Source of the DNA: Leptodactylus fallax
Taxonomy: Eukaryota > Chordata > Amphibia > Anura > Leptodactylidae
Reading direction: 5' to 3'
NCBI GenBank assembly: GCA_947044405.1
Contig: CAMRHE010000360.1
Coordinates: 62,001 to 126,000, forward strand
DNA length: 64,000 nt
The number at the start of each line of letters is the position of its first letter. Within the stretch, counting starts at the first letter, position 1. The notes beneath the pieces were generated by a model. The model did no database searches. It worked only from the letters and a program-made list of their open reading frames with translations, and was not told the origin of the DNA. This document shows, piece by piece, positions 12,840-26,220 of the stretch. The position numbers and the translations under genes are program-made.

Positions 12840-13930
12840 CCTCCATCATTATAATAAGATCAGCGTCACCTCCTCCTCTATCATTATAATAAGATCAGCG
12901 TCACCTCCTCCTCTATCATTATAATAAGATCAGCGTCACCTCCTCCTCTATCATTATAATAAGATCAGCGTCACCTCCTCCTCCATCATTATAATAAGAT
13001 CAGCGTCACCTCCTCTATCAGTATAATAAGATCAGCGTCGCCTCCTCCTCTATCATTATAATAAGATCAGCGTCGCCTCCTCTATCATTATAATAAGATC
13101 AGCGTCACCTCCTCTATCATTATAATAAGATCAGCGTCACCTCCTCCTCTATCACTATAATAAGATCAGCGTCACCTTCTCCTCCATCATTATAATAAGA
13201 TCAGCGTCACCTCCTCCTCTATCATTATAATAAGATCAGCGTCGCCTCCTCTATCATTATAATAAGATCAGCGTCACCTCCTCTATCAGTATAATAAGAT
13301 CAGCGTCGACTCCTCTATCATTATAATAAGATCAGCGTCACCTCCTCCTCTATCATTATAATAAGATCAGCGTCACCTCCTCTATCAGTATAATAAGATC
13401 AGCGTCGCCTCCTCTATCACTATAATAAGATCAGCGTCACCTCCTCCTCCATCATTATAATAAGATAAGCGTCGCCTCCTCCTCTATCATTATAATAAGA
13501 TCAGCGTCACCTCCTCCTCTATCACTATAATAAGATCAGCGTCACCTCCTCCTCTATCATTATAATAAGATCAGCGTCACCTCCTCTATCAGTATAATAA
13601 GATCAGCGTCGCCTCCTCTATCACTATAATAAGATCAGCGTCACCTCCTCCTCCATCATTATAATAAGATAAGCGTCGCCTCCTCCTCTATCATTATAAT
13701 AAGATCAGCGTCACCTCCTCCTCTATCACTATAATAAGATCAGCGTCACCTCCTCCTCTATCACTATAATAAGATCAGCGTCACCTCCTCCTCTATCACT
13801 ATAATAAGATCAGCGTCACCTCCTCCTCTATCACTATAATAAGATCAGCGTCGCCTCCTCCATCACTATAATAAGATCAGCGTCGCCTCCTCCTCTATCA
13901 TTATAATAAGATCAGCGTCACCTCCTCCAT
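12840..13930 (+). repeat. Internal duplication of about 2.07 kb spacing, copy 1
   Basis: The unique GTCGACTCC monomer at about 13,305 recurs at about 15,374 (offset 2,069). The preceding run of CTCTATCATT monomers, the CCATCATT monomer and the following AAGATAAGCG monomers keep the same order. This lies in the part of beta copy 1 missing from beta copy 2. Confidence 0.78.
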
Positions 13931-14849
13931 CACTATAATAAGATCAGCGTCGCCTCCTCTATCACTATAATAAGATCAGCGTCACCTCCTCCTCTATCAC
14001 TATAATAAGATCAGCGTCACCTCCTCCTCTATCATTATAATAAGATCAGCGTCACCTCCTCCTCTATCACTATAATAAGATCAGCGTCACCTCCTCCATC
14101 ATTATAATAAGATCAGCGTCACCTCCTCCTCTATCATTATAATAAGATCAGCGTCACCTCCTCCTCCATCATTATAAGATCAGCGTCGCCTCCTCCTCTA
14201 TCATTATAATAAGATCAGCGTCACCTCCTCCTCTATCATTATAATAAGATCAGCGTCACCTCCTCTATCACTATAATAAGATCAGCGTCACCTCCTCCTC
14301 TATCATTATAATAAGATCAGCGTCACCTCCTCCTCCATAATTATAATAAGATCAGCGTCACCTCCTCCATCATTATAATAAGATCAGCGTCACCTCCTCC
14401 TCTATCACTATAATAAGATCAGCGTAACCTCCTCCTCCATCATTATAATAAGATCAGCGTCACCTCCTCCTCTATCATTATAATAAGATCAGCGTCACCT
14501 CCTCTATCAGTATAATAAGATCAGCGTCACCTCCTCCTCTATCATTATAATAAGATCAGCGTCGCCTCCTCCTCTATCATTATAATAAGATCAGCGTCAC
14601 CTACTCCTCTATCACTATAATAAGATCAGCGTCACCTCCTCCATCATTATAATAAGATCAGCGTCGCCTCCTCCTCTATCATTATAATAAGATCAGCGTC
14701 GCCTCCTCTATCATTATAATAAGATCAGCGTCACCTCCTCTATCATTATAATAAGATCAGCGTCACCTCCTCCTCTATCACTATAATAAGATCAGCGTCA
14801 CCTTCTCCTCCATCATTATAATAAGATCAGCGTCACCTCCTCCTCCATC

Positions 14850-15900
14850 ATTATAATAAGATCAGCGTCACCTCCTCCTCTATCATTATAATAAGATCAG
14901 CGTCACCTCCTCCTCTATCATTATAATAAGATCAGCGTCACCTCCTCCTCTATCATTATAATAAGATCAGCGTCACCTCCTCCTCCATCATTATAATAAG
15001 ATCAGCGTCACCTCCTCTATCAGTATAATAAGATCAGCGTCGCCTCCTCCTCTATCACTATAATAAGATCAGCGTCACCTCCTCCATCATTATAATAAGA
15101 TCAGCGTCGCCTCCTCCTCTATCATTATAATAAGATCAGCGTCGCCTCCTCTATCATTATAATAAGATCAGCATCACCTCCTCTATCTTTATAATAAGAT
15201 CAGCGTCACCTCCTCCTCTATCACTATAATAAGATCAGCGTCACCTTCTCCTCCATCATTATAATAAGATCAGCGTCACCTCCTCCTCTATCATTATAAT
15301 AAGATCAGCGTCGCCTCCTCTATCATTATAATAAGATCAGCGTCACCTCCTCTATCAGTATAATAAGATCAGCGTCGACTCCTCTATCATTATAATAAGA
15401 TCAGCGTCACCTCCTCTATCAGTATAATAAGATCAGCGTCGCCTCCTCTATCACTATAATAAGATCAGCGTCACCTCCTCCTCTATCATTATAATAAGAT
15501 CAGCGTCACCTCCTCTATCAGTATAATAAGATCAGCGTCGCCTCCTCTATCACTATAATAAGATCAGCGTCACCTCCTCCTCCATCATTATAATAAGATA
15601 AGCGTCGCCTCCTCCTCTATCATTATAATAAGATCAGCGTCACCTCCTCCTCTATCACTATAATAAGATCAGCGTCACCTCCTCCTCTATCACTATAATA
15701 AGATCAGCGTCGCCTCCTCCATCACTATAATAAGATCAGCGTCGCCTCCTCCTCTATCATTATAATAAGATCAGCGTCACCTCCTCCATCACTATAATAA
15801 GATCAGCGTCGCCTCCTCTATCACTATAATAAGATCAGCGTCACCTCCTCCTCTATCATTATAATAAGATCAGCGTCACCTCCTCCTCTATCATTATAAT
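14850..15900 (+). repeat. Internal duplication of about 2.07 kb spacing, copy 2
   Basis: Partner of 12,840-13,930. From about 15,560 on it is also the start of the part that matches 22,510 onwards, so the join in beta copy 2 most likely formed by unequal exchange between these two related stretches. Confidence 0.76.
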
Positions 15901-17939
15901 AAGATCAGCGTCACCTCCTCCTCTATCAGTATAATAAGATCAGCGTCACCTCCTCTATCACTATAATAAGATCAGCGTCACCTCCTCCTCTATCACTATA
16001 ATAAGATCAGCGTCACCTCCTCCATCATTATAATAAGATCAGCGTCACCTCCTCCTCTATCATTATAATAAGATCAGCGTCACCTCCTCCTCCATCATTA
16101 TAATAAGATCAGCGTCGCCTCCTCCTCTATCATTATAATAAGATCAGCGTCACCTCCTCCTCTATCATTATAATAAGATCAGCGTCACCTCCTCCTCCAT
16201 CATTATAAGATCAGCGTCACCTCCTCCATCATTATAATAAGATCAGCGTCACCTCCTCCTCTATCACTATAATAAGATCAGCGTCACCTCCTCCTCCATC
16301 ATTATAATAAGATCAGCGTCACCTCCTCCTCTATCATTATAATAAGAACAGCGTCGCCTCCTCTATCACTATAATAAGATCAGCGTCACCTCCTCCTCTA
16401 TCACTATAATAAGATCAGCGTCGCCTCCTCTATCATTATAATAAGATCAGCGTCACCTCCTCCTCTATCACTATAATAAGATCAGCGTCGCCTCCTCCTC
16501 TATCAGTATAATAAGATCAGCGTCACCTCCTCCTCTATCAGTATAATAAGATCAGCGTCACCTCCTCCTCTATCACTATAATAAGATCAGCGTCACCTCC
16601 TCCTCCATCAGTATAATAAGATCAGCGTCACCTCCTCTATCATTATAATAAGATCAACGTCACCTCCTCCTCTATCATTATAATAAGATCAGCGTCGCCT
16701 CCTCCTCTATCATTATAATAAGATCAGCGTCACCTCCTCCTCTATCACTATAATAAGATCAGCGTCGCCTCCTCTATCACTATAATAAGGTCAGCGTCAC
16801 CTCCTCCATCATTATAATAAGATCAGCGTCACCTCCTCTATCAGTATAATAAGATCAGCGTCACCTCCTCCTCTATCACTATAATAAGATCAGCGTCACC
16901 TCCTCTATCATTATAATAAGATCAGCGTCACCTCCTCCTCTATCATTATAATAAGATAAGCGTCACCTCCTCCTCTATCATTATAAGATCAGCGTCGCCT
17001 CCTCCTCTATCATTATAAGATCAGCGTCGCCTCCTCCTCTATCAATATAATAAGATAAGCGTCACCTCCTCCTCTATCATTATAATAAGATCAGCGTCAC
17101 CTCCTCCTCTATCACTATAATAAGATCAGCGTCGCCTCCTCCTCTATCATTATAATAAGATCAGCGTCACCTCCTCCATCACTATAATAAGATCAGCGTC
17201 ACCTCCTCCTCTATCATTATAATAAGATAAGCGTCACCTCCTCCTCTATCATTATAATAAGATCAGCGTCGCCTCCTCCTCTATCATTATAATAAGATCA
17301 GCGTCACCTCCTCCATCACTATAATAAGATCAGCGTCACCTCCTCCTCTATCATTATAAGATCAGCGTCACCTCCTCCTCTATCATTATAATAAGATCAG
17401 CGTCGCCTCCTCCTCTATCATTATAATAAGATCAGCGTCACCTCCTCCTCTATCAGTATAATAAGATCAGCGTCGCCTCCTCCTCTATCATTATAATAAG
17501 ATCAGCGTCGCCTCCTCCTCTATCACTATAATAAGATCAGCGTCACCTCCTCCATCATTATAATAAGATCAGCGTCACCTCCTCCTCTATCATTATGATA
17601 AGATCAGCGTCACCTCCTCCTCTATCATTATAAGATCAGCGTCGCCTCCTCCTCTATCATTATAATAAGATCAGCGTCACCTTCTCCTCCATCATTATAA
17701 TAAGATCAGCGTCGCCTCCTCCTCTATCATTATAAGATCAGCGTCACCTTCTCCTCTATCATTATAATAAGATAAGCGTCACCTCCTCCTCTATCACTAT
17801 AATAAGATCAGCGTCACCTCCTCTATCATTATAAGATCAGCGTCACCTCCTCCTCTATCACTATAATAAGATCAGCGTCGCCTCCTCCTCTATCACTATA
17901 ATAAGATCAGCGTCACCTCCTCCTCCATCATTATAATAA

Positions 17940-17977
17940 GATCAGCGTCACCTCCTTCTCCTCTATCATTATAATAA
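17940..17977 (+). repeat. Representative 38-bp monomer (extra triplet, CCTTCTCC form)
   Basis: The pyrimidine tract reads CCTCCTTCTCCTC, one triplet longer than the 35-bp form and with an interrupting TT. This form clusters at about 17.9-19.0 kb, 25.3-27.9 kb, 29.8-30.1 kb, 32.4-32.5 kb and 53.4-54.4 kb, which supports common descent of those stretches. Confidence 0.9.
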
Positions 17978-20440
17978 GATAAGCGTCACCTCCTCTATCA
18001 GTATAATAAGATCAGCGTCGCCTCCTCCTCTATCATTATAATAAGATCAGCGTCACCTCCTCCTCTATCATTATAAGATCAGCGTCACCTTCTCCTCTAT
18101 CATTATAATAAGATCAGCGTCACCTCCTCGTCTATTATAATAAGATCAGCGTCGCCTCCTACTTTATCATTATAATAAGATCAGCGTCACCTCCTCCTCC
18201 ATCATTATAATAAGATCAGCGTCGCCTCCTCCTCTATCACTATAATAAGATCAGCGTCACCTCCTCCTCCATCATTATAATAAGATCAGCGTCGCCTCCT
18301 CCTCTATCATTATAATAAGATCAGCGTCACCTCCTCTATCACTATAATAAGATCAGCGTCACCTCCTCTATCACTATAATAAGATCAGCGTCACCTCCTC
18401 TATCACTATAATAAGATCAGCGTCACCTCCTCCTCTATCATTATAATAAGATCAGCGTCACCTCCTCCTCTATCATTATAATAAGATCAGCGTCGCCTCC
18501 TCTATCACTATAATAAGATCAGCGTCACCTCCTCTATCACTATAATAAGATCAGCGTCACCTCCTCCTCTATCATTATAATAAGATCAGCGTCGCCTCCT
18601 CTATCACTATAATAAGATCAGCGTCACCTCCTCCTCTATCACTATAATAAGATCAGCGTCACCTCCTCCTCTATCACTATAATAAGATCAGCGTCACCTC
18701 CTCCTCTATCACTATAATAAGATCAGCGTCACCTCCTCCTCTATCACTATAATAAGATCAGCGTCACCTCCTCCTCTATCACTATAATAAGATCAGCGTC
18801 ACCTCCTTCTCCTCTATCATTATAAGATCAGCGTCACCTCCTCCTCTATCACTATAATAAGATCAGCGTCACCTCCTCCTCTATCATTATAATAAGATCA
18901 GCGTCACCTCCTCCTCTATCACTATAATAAGATCAGCGTCACCTCCTTCTCCTCTATCATTATAATAAGATCAGCGTCACCTTCTCCTCTATCATTATAA
19001 TAAGATCAGCGTTGCCTCCTCTATCATTATAATAAGATCAGCGTCACCTCCTCTATCATTATAATAAGATAAGCGTCTCCTCCTCTATCACTATAATAAG
19101 ATCAGCGTCACCTCCTCCTCTATCATTATAATAAGATCAGCGTCGCCTCCTCTATCATTATAATAAGATCAGCGTCACCTCCTCCTCTATCACTATAATA
19201 AGATCAGCGTCACCTCCTCTATCACTATAATAAGATCAGCGTCGCCTCCTCTATCACTATAATAAGATCAGCGTCACCTCCTCCTCTATCATTATAATAA
19301 GATCAGCGTCACCTCCTCCTCTACCATTATAATAAGATCAGCGTCACCTCCTCCTCTATCACTATAATAAGATCAGCGTCACCTCCTCCTCTATCATTAT
19401 AATAAGATCAGCGTCGCCTCCTCTATCAGTATAATAAGATCAGCGTCACCTCCTCCTCTATCACTATAATAAGATCAGCGTCACCTCCTCCTCTATCATT
19501 ATAATAAGATCAGCGTCACCTCCTCCTCTATCAGTATAATAAGATCAGCGTCGCCTCCTCTATCACTATAATAAGATCAGCGTCACCTCCTCCTCTATCA
19601 TTATAAGATCAGCGTCACCTCCTCCATCATTATAATAAGATCAGCGTCACCTCCTCCTCTATCATTATAATAAGATCAGCGTCACCTCCTCCATCATTAT
19701 AATAAGATAAGCGTCGCCTCCTCCTCTATCAGTATAATAAGATCAGCGTCGCCTCCTCCTCTATCATTATAAGATCAGCGTCGCCTCCTCTATCAGTATA
19801 AGATCAGCGTCACCCCCTCTATCAGTATAAGATCAGCGTCACCTCCTCCTCTATCATTATAATAAGATCAGCGTCACCTCCTCCTCTATCACTATAATAA
19901 GATCAGCGTCACCTCCTCCTCTATCACTATAATAAGATCAGCGTCACCTCCTCCTCTATCACTATAATAAGATCAGCGTCACCTCCTCCTCTATCACTAT
20001 AATAAGATCAGCGTCACCTCCTCTATCATTATAATAAGATCAGCGTCACCTCCTCCTCTATCAGTATAATAAGATCAGCGTCACCTCCTCCTCTATCATT
20101 ATAATAAGATCAGCGTCACCTCCTCCTCTATCATTATAATAAGATCAGCGTCACCTCCTCCTCTATCACTATAATAAGATCAGCGTCGCCTCCTCCTCTA
20201 TCAGTATAATAAGATCAGCGTCACCTCCTCCTCTATCACTATAAGATCAGCATCACCTCCTCCTCTATCACTATAATAAGATCAGCGTCACCTCCTCCTC
20301 TATCATTATAATAAGATCAGCGTCGCCTCCTCCTCTATCAGTATAATAAGATCAGCGTCACCTCCTCCTCTGTCATTATAATAAGATCAGCGTCACCTCC
20401 TCCTCTATCACTATAATAAGATCAGCGTCACCTCCTCCTC

Positions 20441-20480
20441 CATCATTATAATAAATAACCTCCTATCATTATAATAAGAT
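20441..20480 (+). repeat. Scar monomer lacking the GATCAGCG head
   Basis: The text runs ATAATAAATAACCTCCTATC: the head GATCAGCGTC is absent and the leftover monomer is 23 bp. In the matching place of beta copy 1 (about 10,140-10,250) several standard monomers are present, so this is a deletion scar private to copy 2. It is the only head-less monomer I noticed. Confidence 0.85.
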
Positions 20481-23400
20481 CAGCGTCACCTCCTCCTCTG
20501 TCATTATAATAAGATCAGCGTCGCCTCCTCCTCCATCATTATAATAAGATCAGCGTCACCTCCTCCTCTATCATTATAATAAGATCAGCGTCACCTCCTC
20601 CTCTATCAGTATAATAAGATCAGCGTCGCCTCCTCTATCATTATAATAAGATCAGCGTCACCTCCTCCTCTATCATTATAATAAGATCAGCGTCACCTCC
20701 TCTATCATTATAATAAGATCAGCGTCGCCTCCTCTATCAGTATAATAAGATCAGCGTCGCCTCCTCCTCTATCACTATAATAAGATCAGCGTCACCTCCT
20801 CTGTCATTATAATAAGATCAGCGTCACCTCCTCTATCAGTATAATAAGATCAGCGTCACCTCCTCTATCAGTATAATAAAATCAGCGTCACCTCCTCTAT
20901 CAGTATAATAAGATCAGCGTCGCCTCCTCTATCAGTATAATAAGATCAGCGTCGCCTCCTCCTCCATCACTATAATAAGATCAGCGTCACCTCCTCTATC
21001 ATTATAAGATCAGCGTCGCCTCCTCTAGCAGTATAATAAGATCAGCGTCACCTCCTCCTCTATCATTATAATAAGATCAGCGTCACCTCCTCTATCATTA
21101 TAATAAGATCAGCGTCACCTCCTCTATCATTATAATAAGATCAGCGTCACCTCCTCCTCCATCATTATAAGATCAGCGTCACCTTCTCCTCTATCATTAT
21201 AATAAGATCAGCGTCACCTCCTCCTCTATCATTATAAGATCAGCGTCGCCTCCTCCTCTATCATTATAAGATCAGCGTCACCTCCTCAATTATTATAATA
21301 AGATCAGCGTCACCTCCTCAATCATTATAATAAGATCAGCGTCACCTCCTCTATCATTATAAGATCAGCGTCGCCTCCTTTATCAGTATAATAAGATCAG
21401 CGTCACCTCCTCCTCTATCACTATAATAAGATCAGCGTCACCTCCTCCTCTATCACTATAATAAGATCAGCGTCGCCTCCTCTATCACTATAATAAGATC
21501 AGCGTCGCCTCCTCTATCATTATAATAAGATCAGCGTCACCTCCTCTATCAGTATAATAAGATCAGCGTCACCTCCTCCTCTATCACTATAATAAGATCA
21601 GCGTCACCTCCTCTATCAGTATAATAAGATCAGCGTCACCTCCTCCTCTATCACTATAATAAGATCAGCGTCACCTCCTCCTCTATCACTATAATAAGAT
21701 CAGCGTCACCTCCTCCTCCATCATTATAATAAGATCAGCGTCACCTCCTCTATCACTATAATAAGATCAGCGTCACCTCCTCTATCAGTATAATAAGATC
21801 AGCGTCACCTCCTCCTCTATCACTATAATAAGATCAGCGTCACCTCCTCCTCTATCAGTATAATAAGATCAGCGTCGCCTCCTCCTCTATCACTATAATA
21901 AGATCAGCGTCACCTCCTCCTCTATCACTATAATAAGATCAGCGTCACCTCCTCCTCTATCATTATAATAAGATCAGCGTCACCTCCTCTATCACTATAA
22001 GAAGATCAGCGTCACCTCCTCCTCTATCAGTATAATAAGATCAGCGTCGCCTCCTCTATCATTATAATAAGATCAGCGTCACCTCCTCCTCTATCACTAT
22101 AATAAGATCAGCGTCGCCTCCTCCTCTATGATTATAATAAGATCAGCGTCACCTCCTCTATCACTATAATAAGATCAGCGTCACCTCCTCCTCTATCATT
22201 ATAATAAGATCAGCGTCGCCTCCTCTATCACTATAAGATCAGCGTCACCTCCTCCTCTATCAGTATAATAAGATCAGCGTCACCTCCTCTATCATTATAA
22301 TAAGATCAGCGTCGCCCCCTCCTCTATCATTATAATAAGATCAGCGTCGTCTCCTCCTCTATCAGTATAATAAGATCAGCGTCGCCTCCTCCTCTATCAC
22401 TGTAATAAGATCAGCGTCGCCTCCTCCATCATTATAATAAGACCAGCGTCGCCTCCTCTATCATTATAATAAGATCAGCGTCACCTCCTCCTCTATCATT
22501 ATAAGATCAGCGTCACCTCCTCCTCCATCATTATAATAAGATAAGCGTCGCCTCCTCCTCTATCATTATAATAAGATCAGCGTCACCTCCTCCTCTATCA
22601 CTATAATAAGATCAGCGTCACCTCCTCCTCTATCACTATAATAAGATCAGCGTCGCCTCCTCCATCACTATAATAAGATCAGCGTCGCCTCCTCCTCTAT
22701 CATTATAATAAGATCAGCGTCACCTCCTCCATCACTATAATAAGATCAGCGTCGCCTCCTCTATCACTATAATAAGATCAGCGTCACCTCCTCCTCTATC
22801 ATTATAATAAGATCAGCGTCACCTCCTCCTCTATCACTATAATAAGATCAGCGTCGCCTCCTCCTCTATCAGTATAATAAGATCAGCGTCACCTCCTCCT
22901 CTGTCATTATAATAAGATCAGCGTCACCTCCTCTATCATTATAATAAGATCAGCGTCACCTCCTCCTCTATCAGTATAATAAGATCAGCGTCTCCTCCTC
23001 TATCACTATAATAAGATCAGCGTCGCCTCCTCCTCTATCATTATAATAAGATCAGCGTCGCCTCCTCCATCATTATAATAAGATCAGCGTCACCTCCTCC
23101 TCTATCATTATAATAAGATCAGCGTCACCTCCTCCTCCATCATTATAATAAGATCAGCGTCGCCTCCTCCTCTATCATTATAATAAGATCAGCGTCACCT
23201 CCTCCTCTATCATTATAATAAGATCAGCGTCACCTCCTCTATCACTATAATAAGATCAGCGTCACCTCCTCCTCTATCATTATAATAAGATCAGCGTCAC
23301 CTCCTCCTCCATCATTATAATAAGATCAGCGTCACCTCCTCCATCATTATAATAAGATCAGCGTCACCTCCTCCTCTATCACTATAATAAGATCAGCGTC

Positions 23401-24518
23401 ACCTCCTCCTCCATCATTATAATAAGATCAGCGTCACCTCCTCCTCTATCATTATAATAAGAACAGCGTCGCCTCCTCTATCACTATAATAAGATCAGCG
23501 TCACCTCCTCCTCTATCACTATAATAAGATCAGCGTCGCCTCCTCTATCATTATAATAAGATCAGCGTCACCTCCTCCTCTATCACTATAATAAGATCAG
23601 CGTCGCCTCCTCCTCTATCAGTATAATAAGATCAGCGTCACCTCCTCCTCTATCAGTATAATAAGATCAGCGTCACCTCCTCCTCTATCACAATAATAAG
23701 ATCAGCGTCACCTCCTCCTCCATCAGTATAATAAGATCAGCGTCACCTCCTCTATCATTATAATAAGATCAACGTCACCTCCTCCTCTATCACTATAATA
23801 AGATCAGCGTCACCTCCTCCTCTATCAGTATAATAAAATCAGCGTCACCTCCTCCATCATTATAATAAGATCAGCGTCACCTCCTCCTCTATCATTATAA
23901 TAAGATCAGCGTCACCTCCTCCTCTATCACTATAATAAGATCAGCGTCACCTCCTCTATCACTATAATAAGATAAGCGTCACCTCCTCCATCATTATAAT
24001 AAGATCAGCGTCGCCTCCTCTATCAGTATAATAAGATCAGCTTCACCTCCTCCTCTATCATTATAATAAGATCAGCGTCGCCTCCTCCTCTATCATTATA
24101 ATAAGATCAGCGTCACCTCCTCCTCTATCACTATAATAAGATCAGCGTCGCCTCCTCTATCACTATAATAAGGTCAGCGTCACCTCCTCCATCATTATAA
24201 TAAGATCAGCGTCACCTCCTCTATCAGTATAATAAGATCAGCGTCACCTCCTCCTCTATCACTATAATAAGATCAGCGTCACCTCCTCCTCTATCATTAT
24301 AATAAGATAAGCGTCACCTCCTCCTCTATCATTATAAGATCAGCGTCGCCTCCTCCTCTATCATTATAAGATCAGCGTCGCCTCCTCCTCTATCAATATA
24401 ATAAGATAAGCGTCACCTCCTCCTCTATCATTATAATAAGATCAGCGTCACCTCCTCCTCTATCACTATAATAAGATCAGCGTCGCCTCCTCCTCTATCA
24501 TTATAATAAGATCAGCGT

Positions 24519-26220
24519 CACCTCCTCCATCACTATAATAAGATCAGCGTCACCTCCTCCTCTATCATTATAATAAGATAAGCGTCACCTCCTCCTCTAT
24601 CATTATAATAAGATCAGCGTCGCCTCCTCCTCTATCATTATAATAAGATCAGCGTCACCTCCTCCATCACTATAATAAGATCAGCGTCACCTCCTCTATC
24701 ATTATAATAAGATCAGCGTCGCCTCCTCCTCTATCATTATAATAAGATCAGCGTCGCCTCCTCCTCTATCACTATAATAAGATCAGCGTCACCTCCTCCA
24801 TCATTATAATAAGATCAGCGTCACCTCCTCCTCTATCACTATAATAAGATCAGCGTCACCTCCTCCTCTATCATTATGATAAGATCAGCGTCACCTCCTC
24901 CTCTATCATTATAAGATCAGCGTCGCCTCCTCCTCTATCATTATAATAAGATCAGCGTCACCTTCTCCTCCATCATTATAATAAGATCAGCGTCGCCTCC
25001 TCCTCTATCATTATAAGATCAGCGTCACCTTCTCCTCTATCATTATAATAAGATAAGCGTCACCTCCTCCTCTATCACTATAATAAGATCAGCGTCACCT
25101 CCTCTATCATTATAAGATCAGCGTCACCTCCTCCTCTATCATTATAATAAGATAAGCGTCACCTCCTCCTCTATCACTATAATAAGATCAGCGTCACCTC
25201 CTCCTCTATCACTATAATAAGATCAGCGTCGCCTCCTCCTCTATCACTATAATAAGATCAGCGTCACCTCCTCCTCCATCATTATAATAAGATCAGCGTC
25301 ACCTCCTTCTCCTCTATCATTATAATAAGATAAGCGTCACCTCCTCTATCAGTATAATAAGATCAGCGTCGCCTCCTCCTCTATCATTATAATAAGATCA
25401 GCGTCACCTCCTCTATCATTATAAGATCAGCGTCACCTTCTCCTCTATCATTATAATAAGATCAGCGTCACCTCCTCGTCTATTATAATAAGATCAGCGT
25501 CGCCTCCTACTTTATCATTATAATAAGATCAGCGTCACCTCCTCCTCCATCATTATAATAAGATCAGCGTCGCCTCCTCCTCTATCACTATAATAAGATC
25601 AGCGTCACCTCCTCCTCCATCATTATAATAAGATCAGCGTCGCCTCCTCCTCTATCATTATAATAAGATCAGCGTCACCTCCTCTATCACTATAATAAGA
25701 TCAGCGTCACCTCCTCTATCACTATAATAAGATCAGCGTCACCTCCTCCTCTATCATTATAATAAGATCAGCGTCACCTCCTCCTCTATCATTATAATAA
25801 GATCAGCGTCGCCTCCTCTATCACTATAATAAGATCAGCGTCACCTCCTCTATCACTATAATAAGATCAGCGTCACCTCCTCCTCTATCATTATAATAAG
25901 ATCAGCGTCGCCTCCTCTATCACTATAATAAGATCAGCGTCACCTCCTCCTCTATCACTATAATAAGATCAGCGTCACCTCCTCCTCTATCACTATAATA
26001 AGATCAGCGTCACCTCCTCCTCTATCACTATAATAAGATCAGCGTCACCTCCTTCTCCTCTATCATTATAAGATCAGCGTCACCTCCTCCTCTATCACTA
26101 TAATAAGATCAGCGTCGCCTCCTCCTCTATCACTATAATAAGATCAGCGTCACCTCCTTCTCCTCTATCATTATAAGATCAGCGTCGCCTCCTCCTCTAT
26201 CACTATAATAAGATCAGCGT
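24519..26220 (+). repeat. 1,702-bp tandem duplication, copy 1
   Basis: All landmarks shift by exactly 1,702 bp into the next block: CACCTCCTCCATCAC 24,519 to 26,221, CATTATGATA 24,872 to 26,574, CACCTCCTCG 25,469 to 27,171, and the CCTTCTCC monomer near 26,050 to 27,752. A constant offset across the full length, with no monomer gain or loss, marks this as the youngest large event in the window. Confidence 0.92.

Larger units (their letters stand above)
9200..19522 (+). repeat. Beta higher-order block of about 10.3 kb, copy 1
   Basis: This segment is followed directly by a second copy beginning near 19,523. Matching landmarks: AAGATAAGCG 9,381 to 19,704 (offset 10,323), GCGTCACCCC 9,481 to 19,807 (10,326), CTAGCAG 10,731 to 21,019 (10,288), CCTCAATTATTA near 10,993 to 21,281 (10,288), TCGTCTCCTC 12,371 to 22,347 (9,976). 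Beyond that, 15,560-18,860 matches about 22,510-26,110. The stretch 12,450-15,560 has no separate colinear partner in copy 2, and it carries its own internal duplication. The left edge is placed where the A/G pattern stops matching and is approximate. Confidence 0.82.

Noticed and set aside
20441..20480. Insertion site of a mobile element
   Set aside because: The irregularity is a short deletion with repeat-derived bases only; there is no foreign sequence or target-site duplication.
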